Shown piece after piece: positions 58,454-64,000 of a stretch of 64,000 nt of DNA. The notes beneath the pieces are model-generated. The model was not told the DNA's origin. It saw only the letters and a program-made list of their open reading frames with translations, and made no database searches. The DNA is from Spirosoma montaniterrae. Lineage in GTDB: Bacteria; Bacteroidota; Bacteroidia; Cytophagales; Spirosomataceae. The translations under genes were made by a program, and so were the position numbers. Each line of letters opens with the position of its first letter. Position 1 is the first letter of the stretch. The stretch spans positions 5,684,501 through 5,748,500 of the forward strand of contig NZ_CP014263.1 of NCBI RefSeq assembly GCF_001988955.1, in the 5' to 3' direction.

Positions 58454-60925
58454 ATGCGGGTTTTAAAGTTTGGCGGCACGTCGGTAGGCTCGGTTGAGAG
58501 TATCAAACAGGTTATTCAAATTATTGAAAAGCATCGTGATAACGACGATCAGATAGCCGTCGTGTTTTCGGCGATGGGTGGTGTTACCAACCAGTTGATC
58601 GAGATTGGACGGATGGCAACAACCGGTCAGGTCGATTATATGGAACTGGTTCGGCGTATCGAAGACCGGCACTTCAACGTTGTCAAAGCCCTGATTCCGG
58701 TTAAAGAACAGAGTAAGGTGTTTGCCCGCGTTCGTGGCATCATCAACGAACTCGAAGACCTGCTGCGGGGGGTCTCGCTTATTCGCGAACTCACCCAGCG
58801 CACCCATGACCTGATTACCAGCTTCGGCGAACGCCTGTCAACGTCGGTCATTGCTGAGTGCATAAAAAGCCGGGGTATTCCGGCGCAGTTCTGCGACGCT
58901 CGCAACCTTATCAAAACCGACGCACAGTTTGGTCATGCCGACGTTAACTACACGCTGACAAATCAGCTTATTCAGGAATACTTCGCCAAAAACACTGACT
59001 TACAGCTCATTACGGGATTCATTGGTTCGACCGAAAAAAACGAAACTACCACACTGGGGCGGGGCGGCTCTGATTATACGGCCAGCATTATCGGTGCGGC
59101 CCTGAACGCTACGGTTATCGACATCTGGACCGACGTTGACGGTATGATGACCGCCGACCCGCGCAAAGTGCCAAATGCGTTCAATATCCCGACCATCACG
59201 TATGCCGAAGCAATGGAACTGAGCCACTTCGGCGCGAAAGTGATATACCCGCCCAGCCTGCAACCGGCCTTTGCCCGCAACATCCCGATTCGGGTGCTGA
59301 ACACGTTCAACCCATCGCATGAGGGTACGGTAGTCAGCCGCACTGCCGAACGGCGACAGTACACCATTACGGGCATTTCGAGCATCGACGACATCGCGCT
59401 GGTGAACGTGCAAGGCTCCGGTATGATTGGCGTGGCGGGCGTATCGGCCAAACTGTTTGGCGTGCTGGCGGCTCATAAAATCAGCGTAATTCTGATTTCA
59501 CAGGCATCGTCGGAACACTCGATCTGTTTTGCTATCGACCCCCGTGGAGCCGATAATGTGAAGGCAATTTTAGACGCCGAATTTGCTACTGAAATTGCTC
59601 ACGGACATATCGATAATATCGGCATCGAGCGCGATCTGTCGGTGATTGCGACAGTGGGCGAAGGCATGAAAAAATCGTCGGGGATTGCCGGGAAGCTGTT
59701 TTCGGTGCTGGGCAAAAACGGCGTTAATATCGTGGCCGTGGCGCAGGGGTCGTCGGAGATCAACATTTCGGTGGTTATCAATAAAAACAACCTCTCTAAG
59801 GCTCTCAACGCGTTACACAACATTTTCTTCCAGTCGGAGGCCCGAATGCTTAACCTGTTTATGGTGGGTACGGGGCTGATTGGTAAGGCGTTGCTGAAAC
59901 AGATTCACGCCCAGACGGATTACCTCCGTCGCGAAAAGTTGCTGAAAATCTGCGTGGTCGGCGTGGCAAATACCCGCAAAATGCTGCTCGACCCAAAAGG
60001 GCTAAACCTCCACGACTGGCACGAACATCAACTAACCGATGGTGTGACAACCTCGCTGCCTGCCTTTATCGAGAAAATAAAAGATTATAACCTGCCCAAT
60101 TCGGTATTTATCGACTGCACGTCGGATAAAGACATTGTGCAGCATTACGAAGCCCTGTTAGACGCTAACATTTCGGTCGTAACGCCGAACAAAGTGGCAA
60201 ATTCCGGGCCGTATTCGGAGTATCGGCGGTTGCAGCGCACAGCCCTGAATCGGGGGGTTAAGTTTCTGTACGAAACCAATGTTGGGGCGGGTTTGCCCAT
60301 CATCAACACCGTGCAGGGGCTAATGACGGCGGGCGATCAGTTTCTGAAAATCGAAGCCATTCTGTCGGGTACGTTGTCGTTCATATTCAATACGTTCGGC
60401 ACTGGCGGTCCGACGCATCGGTTGTCATTTGCCGAGGTAGTGCGCGAAGCAAAAGAAAAAGGCTATACCGAACCCGACCCCCGCGACGACCTGAGCGGGC
60501 AGGACGTGGCCCGGAAAATCCTGATTCTGGCCCGCGAAGCTGGCTTCCCGCTCGAACCCGAAGACGTTACGATCAACAACCTGCTGCCGCAGTCGTGCTT
60601 AGACGCGCCCACGATTCCGGCCTTTTTTGCCGAACTCGAACGCAATAACGCTTACTTTGAAAACCTGCTTTCAGAAGCCGAAGCCAACGGCGAAAAACTA
60701 CGGTTTGTAGCCTCGTTTGAGAACGACAAAGCCGTGATCGAACTGCGGTCGGTAGGGCCGGAGCATCCGTTCTACCAACTGACCGGGGCCGACAATATCG
60801 TGTCGTTTACGACCGAGCGGTACAAAGAGCGTCCGTTAGTAGTAAAAGGCCCCGGCGCGGGTGCCGAAGTAACGGCATCGGGCGTCTTCGCCGACGTGGT
60901 GAGCATCGGGAGTTATTTGGCGTAG
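58454..60925 (+). CDS. thrA: Bifunctional aspartate kinase/homoserine dehydrogenase
   Basis: 823 residues from the ATG at 58454 (MRVLKFGGTSVGSVESI). Aspartate kinase (1 to about 290) has KFGGTSVGS and the TLGRGGSDYTASI site. Two ACT domains follow (about 310-460: VNVQGSGMIGVAGVSAKLF and VAQGSSEINISVVI). Homoserine dehydrogenase (about 465-823) starts MLNLFMVGTGLIGKALLKQI, with YETNVGAGLPII, EAILSGTLSFIFNTF and GYTEPDPRDDLSGQDVARK. It supplies homoserine for Thr and Met; the ACT domains suggest feedback by Thr. The thrB and thrC genes are not in the window. Confidence 0.96.
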   Translation: MRVLKFGGTSVGSVESIKQVIQIIEKHRDNDDQIAVVFSAMGGVTNQLIEIGRMATTGQVDYMELVRRIEDRHFNVVKALIPVKEQSKVFARVRGIINELEDLLRGVSLIRELTQRTHDLITSFGERLSTSVIAECIKSRGIPAQFCDARNLIKTDAQFGHADVNYTLTNQLIQEYFAKNTDLQLITGFIGSTEKNETTTLGRGGSDYTASIIGAALNATVIDIWTDVDGMMTADPRKVPNAFNIPTITYAEAMELSHFGAKVIYPPSLQPAFARNIPIRVLNTFNPSHEGTVVSRTAERRQYTITGISSIDDIALVNVQGSGMIGVAGVSAKLFGVLAAHKISVILISQASSEHSICFAIDPRGADNVKAILDAEFATEIAHGHIDNIGIERDLSVIATVGEGMKKSSGIAGKLFSVLGKNGVNIVAVAQGSSEINISVVINKNNLSKALNALHNIFFQSEARMLNLFMVGTGLIGKALLKQIHAQTDYLRREKLLKICVVGVANTRKMLLDPKGLNLHDWHEHQLTDGVTTSLPAFIEKIKDYNLPNSVFIDCTSDKDIVQHYEALLDANISVVTPNKVANSGPYSEYRRLQRTALNRGVKFLYETNVGAGLPIINTVQGLMTAGDQFLKIEAILSGTLSFIFNTFGTGGPTHRLSFAEVVREAKEKGYTEPDPRDDLSGQDVARKILILAREAGFPLEPEDVTINNLLPQSCLDAPTIPAFFAELERNNAYFENLLSEAEANGEKLRFVASFENDKAVIELRSVGPEHPFYQLTGADNIVSFTTERYKERPLVVKGPGAGAEVTASGVFADVVSIGSYLA

Positions 60926-60982
60926 CGCAGAACTCGCTAAAGAGTATGACTGTTAACGAAGAAACTACTAACAACACAGACG

Positions 60983-61637
60983 ATGGACGAGAACGCTATC
61001 TACCTCAACGAGTACCACCAGCAGCGGAGCAGGCGAATGGTCAGGAAAATCTCCGAGCAGCCCTTAATGTCATTGCAGGAGTGCATCGAACAAGCAAAGC
61101 GGCTCAAGGACCAACCCCGAAAAAGTAGCTCTGGAGGAAGCTCTTAAAAAAGGAGAGGAGAAACTGCTTAGGCGTTGGGTTCTATCAATGGATATTATGT
61201 TGCCATCTGAACCTTTCACCGACGCCTGGCACGCACAGGGCGGGGAAGGTGGAGCAGAGCATCAGGTGTATGTTCAGCTTGGTATTTACTACAAACGCAA
61301 CAACTTAAACTATTACGGCACCTGGCTAAGCTACTTTCATAATTTATTGCTGCATAACTGGCTTTTTCCTGAGACTGCATACAAATTTCTGGGCCTTATG
61401 GATGTAGACGACACGTTACAGGCTGTTGTTTCACAGAAAGCTCTCCGGGGCGTGCGCGGAGCTTCGCCCGACGAGGTAGCCGCCTATATGGCTCTATTTG
61501 ATTTTACGCCACTCAAGAACAACGAATACATTAACCTGAACTTTGGTATTATCGTTAGCGACCTGCATCAGCGAAATGTACTGGTGCGGGACGATGGAGA
61601 ACTGCTTGTGTTTGACCCGGTTATTTATTTGAATTAG
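60983..61637 (+). pseudogene. Frameshifted polyvalent protein kinase domain gene
   Basis: Two frames of one gene. The first (ATG at 60983) reads MDENAIYLNEYHQQRSRR and onward to KDQP. After the C4 run at 61115-61118 the matching frame is one base ahead: EKVALEEALKKGEEKLL, then GGAEHQVYVQ, YYKRNNLNYYGTWLSYFHNL and IIVSDLHQRNVLVRDDGELL with FDPV. This C-terminal part matches the polyvalent-protein kinase domain found on Bacteroidota mobile elements: the ATP Lys (YYKRN), the catalytic Asp (SDLHQRN) and the FD metal site are all present. A single extra C would explain the break; a sequencing error is possible. From the ATG at 61188 the C-terminal 149 residues could still be made. Confidence 0.75.
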
Positions 61638-61706
61638 CGTATTTTCTTAGTGCTGTCCAACTTACCAACGTGGTGAATATCAGGAGTTATTTGGCTTGGA
61701 AATACG

Positions 61707-62117
61707 CTACTCACCGGCCTGATGATTCGCCAAAACGGTTGCTAACTTTTCTTCAAGACCTGGAAAATCGCGTGTCATTCGGCCTTTCGGACCCCACTCG
61801 ATATGAATATGGTCGGTATGCGGCATGGTCTGCTGTTGCTCATACGGAACCGGTCCGCCCCGATTGTCCCAGGTTTGGCGATTCCAGATAATGGCTCCCC
61901 ACTTAATTCGTGGCTTTTCGCTCACTAATACCCTGACGATAGCATCCGCTAATTTTCGCTCGTCAGGGTCGTTGGCATTCAAAAAAATGTCAATCGCACT
62001 ACCGTCGTCGTGCGGGCCGTGGCCGGGATTGAAAATCTCCATGCGCTGGCAATAGGTGGTGTCCTCGAAGACTTTCGTGAATATCCGTTTTAGCTCTTTG
62101 GGTGCTGGCTGTTCCAT
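61707..62117 (-). CDS. M15-like (VldE/ARB-07466 type) domain protein
   Basis: 136 residues from the ATG at 62115-62117 (MEQPAPKELKRIF). HDDGSAIDIFLNANDPDERK, then WGAIIWNRQTW and HTDHIHIEWG follow the His...Asp...His-x-His pattern of M15-like zinc enzymes and of the ARB-07466 C-terminal fold. No signal peptide, so if it cuts peptidoglycan it needs another route. Convergent with the kinase remnant. Function uncertain. Confidence 0.65.
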   Translation of the reverse strand: MEQPAPKELKRIFTKVFEDTTYCQRMEIFNPGHGPHDDGSAIDIFLNANDPDERKLADAIVRVLVSEKPRIKWGAIIWNRQTWDNRGGPVPYEQQQTMPHTDHIHIEWGPKGRMTRDFPGLEEKLATVLANHQAGE

Positions 62118-62239
62118 GATCGTAAAGAATAAGGCTATTCGATTAGTCGTTAGGCCGGTTTCGTACACAAACACCGTCGTAAAGAGGATGACCGGTTACT
62201 GGGCAAAATTTTGTAATTTAGCCTGACTAACTCGTTACT

Positions 62240-63826
62240 ATGCTTACCGACACCCATCAGCAAGCCCTCGTTGACCGCATCCGCGACATTGGTCATGCCG
62301 AAGCCATTCGGCGATTTTTCGGGCTGTTGAAGGAACTCATCGACATCGTAAACCTGCCCAACGGCGATGCGCGGCTGGCATTTACACTTCGCAAAGATGC
62401 CAGGTCAATATCGGCCAATGTTAATTTTTTTCTGGCACTTCGCATCGTAAAACCCAGCCGTGGCGAAGTTGAATATTGGCTGACTATCAAACGAAGTTGT
62501 CAGGAACAACTGAGCGGTATCCAGGAACTTGGTTTTATTCCCCTTACAGACCGCTCTGATTACGTATCTGTCGTTATTGGGCATTCTGACGCTCATTTAC
62601 TGCAAAATTTAACCATCCGTAAGTGCTGGGAAGACTGTTTGCCCGAACTGACCGAAACTGCCAAGCGCGGCCCGCACGTGGCCCGGCACAACCCCGATAT
62701 TTACGAAGCTGCTGAAAATGAAGCTTTTCTGACTGACCTGCTCCGGCTGGCCGACGACCCTACGCTGGGCGAACGCTCGCTCAACGGCCACGCTGTTGAA
62801 GAACCCGACGCCAACTACGAAACGCAGCCGAAACGACCCGATCAGCCGCATAATCTGATTCTGTTCGGGCCACCGGGTACGGGCAAAACCTACGCCCTGC
62901 AACCCTACCTGCGCGAGCCAAATAGCAGCCTGATTACGTTCCATCCGTCGTACAGTTATGAAGAGTTTGTGGAGGGCATCAGGCCCGAAGTAGTTGGTGG
63001 TCAGATGAATTACAAGATTCGCAAAGGTATTTTCTACAAAGCCTGCCTGTCGGCAATTCAGCAGGCGGGCTACGGTACGCTGGCCGATTGCCTGAACGAT
63101 AACCCCGACAGCCGCGCCCGAAAATTGCAGAAAGCCCCGGCCCACTACCTGCTCATCGACGAAGTAAACCGGGCTAATGTCTCGAACGTGTTCGGCGAAC
63201 TGATTACGCTGCTCGAACCCGATAAGCGGCTGGGCGCAGCCAATGAACTGTGGGTAACGTTGCCGTATTCGCAGGAACGGTTTAGCATTCCGGTCAATCT
63301 TTACGTCGTTGCCACTATGAACACCACCGACCGGTCGATTGCGCTGTTAGACATTGCGTTGCGTCGGCGGTTTGCGTTCCGTGAGATGCTGCCCGACCCG
63401 TCGGTGCTGCCGGTTATTGAGGGCGTTGATCTGGCGCAGTTGCTGCGGACTATCAACGAACGCATCGAATACCTGCTCGACCGCGACCATCAGATTGGTC
63501 ATGCTTACCTGACATTAGTAACGAACCATGCTGAACTGTGCTATGCGTTTCGCGACCGGATTATTCCACTCTTGCAGGAGTATTTTCTGAACGACTGGCC
63601 GAAAATTCAGTTAGTCCTGGGCGATAATCCGCTTTGGGGTAAAGACCCTGAACTGCGGCTAATCTGGGTCAGGAAAAAATACACGAACGCAGCCGCCACC
63701 AAGCTATTCGGTGAACTACCCGATTCGCTCGATGAGGTTGTTACCTACGAAGTGAATCCGCACCTGACAGCGGGTGATTTTGATCGGGTGCCAACCGATG
63801 CGTTTGTGAAAATCTACTCGAAATGA
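62240..63826 (+). CDS. McrB-like AAA+ restriction ATPase
   Basis: 528 residues. Residues 1-205 form an N-terminal specificity region without a clear family. The AAA+ motor has Walker A LFGPPGTGKTYAL, HPSYSYEEFVEGI, Walker B YLLIDEVNRANVSNVFGELI, sensor MNTTDRSIALLDIALRRRF with the arginine finger region. This is the McrB GTPase family, which normally drives an McrC nuclease. No McrC follows: the next gene is an alcohol dehydrogenase whose ATG overlaps the McrB stop (ATGA). Confidence 0.88.
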   Translation: MLTDTHQQALVDRIRDIGHAEAIRRFFGLLKELIDIVNLPNGDARLAFTLRKDARSISANVNFFLALRIVKPSRGEVEYWLTIKRSCQEQLSGIQELGFIPLTDRSDYVSVVIGHSDAHLLQNLTIRKCWEDCLPELTETAKRGPHVARHNPDIYEAAENEAFLTDLLRLADDPTLGERSLNGHAVEEPDANYETQPKRPDQPHNLILFGPPGTGKTYALQPYLREPNSSLITFHPSYSYEEFVEGIRPEVVGGQMNYKIRKGIFYKACLSAIQQAGYGTLADCLNDNPDSRARKLQKAPAHYLLIDEVNRANVSNVFGELITLLEPDKRLGAANELWVTLPYSQERFSIPVNLYVVATMNTTDRSIALLDIALRRRFAFREMLPDPSVLPVIEGVDLAQLLRTINERIEYLLDRDHQIGHAYLTLVTNHAELCYAFRDRIIPLLQEYFLNDWPKIQLVLGDNPLWGKDPELRLIWVRKKYTNAAATKLFGELPDSLDEVVTYEVNPHLTAGDFDRVPTDAFVKIYSK

Positions 63827-64000
63827 AAGCTCTCGTTCTTACGGAATACAATCATTTTGAACTACAGAACGTAGCCAAACCAACGCCCGGCCCCAACGAT
63901 GTGCTGGTACGCGTGCAGGCTGTGGGTATCTGTGGCTCCGACGTTCACGGCATGGACGGCAGCAGCGGTCGCCGTATTCCGCCCGTTGTGATGGGCCACG
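63823..64000 (+). CDS. Zinc-dependent alcohol dehydrogenase (MDR family), cut by window end
   Basis: First 59 codons of a medium-chain dehydrogenase: MKALVLTEYNHFELQNVAKP, then VGICGSDVHGMDGSSGRRI and VVMGH. Cys in CGSDVHG and the His near GH are the catalytic zinc ligands. Four bases overlap with the McrB-like gene. Substrate unknown; sorbitol/threonine-dehydrogenase-like by the opening. Confidence 0.9.
   Translation, partial: MKALVLTEYNHFELQNVAKPTPGPNDVLVRVQAVGICGSDVHGMDGSSGRRIPPVVMGH

Noticed and set aside
60946..61128. Separate 60-residue ORF after thrA
   Set aside because: It is an out-of-frame reading of the N-terminal part of the frameshifted polyvalent-kinase gene, which reads better from the ATG at 60983.
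1..64000. tRNA, rRNA or tmRNA genes
   Set aside because: Looked for cloverleaf-like GGTTCGA/CCA patterns and conserved rRNA words in the gaps; none was convincing.

Overview
The window looks like chromosomal DNA of a Cytophagales member of the Bacteroidota, most likely in or near Spirosomaceae. This rests on moderate-to-high G+C by eye, repeated TAnnTTTG -7 promoter boxes, a 389-residue NusB, the nusB-ytxH-DUF1573-yajC-ybbR-coaE order, S46 peptidase, DUF4394, LytTR and PKD/LamG lipoproteins. Species is not claimed. Most of the window is housekeeping sequence with small accessory insertions. No rRNA, tRNA, prophage or CRISPR array was seen.

Layout. 1-3.1 kb: S46 peptidase (cut by the window edge) and NDH-2. 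3.2-6.5 kb: tyrA, an orphan DUF433 antitoxin whose toxin position is occupied by a TnpB (IS200/IS605-type) element, and an aldo/keto reductase. 6.6-12.6 kb: minus-strand envelope genes with kdnA, kdnB and kdsA, a Kdo/8-amino-Kdo pathway; a DUF4160-DUF2442 pair sits inside the operon. 12.7-22.8 kb: a sigma factor/TPR anti-sigma-like pair converging on an eight-gene minus-strand signalling island (FHA, anchored GGVFNWHG protein, second FHA, PP2C phosphatase, exported caspase-like peptidase, transmembrane Ser/Thr kinase, TPR protein, PKD-Fn3-LamG lipoprotein). This is the best candidate for an undescribed system. 22.9-31.3 kb: kdsB, xisH/xisI, carB without its allosteric domain, DUF4394 lipoprotein, NUDIX hydrolase, deaminase, outer-membrane protein. 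31.4-36.6 kb: polyprenyl synthase, rhomboid protease, LytTR regulator, DUF2306 protein, SGNH hydrolase, prfB with a programmed +1 frameshift. 36.8-48.2 kb: lpdA, rluB with a long Arg/Asp/Asn tail, acetoacetyl-CoA synthetase, the nusB-coaE operon, ABC exporter. 48.2-51 kb: small defence island with an antitoxin/PIN pair and a Septu-like ATPase + HNH pair whose HNH gene carries an in-frame TAG. 51-61 kb: esterase, pepA, ATP-grasp enzyme, TolB-like lipoprotein, ceramidase, and thrA. 61-64 kb: a frameshifted polyvalent-kinase-like gene, an M15-like protein, an McrB-like ATPase with no adjacent McrC, and the start of an alcohol dehydrogenase.

A second theme is a set of about twelve long intergenic inverted repeats (arms about 28-50 bp, up to a perfect 46 of 46) between convergent genes or inside operons. 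They are built from several different word families, and some reach into coding sequence or sit directly before a start codon. They are much longer than ordinary intrinsic terminators, two of which are also present (33.9 and 58.3 kb).

All calls come from reading the sequence and from remembered family motifs; no database search was run.
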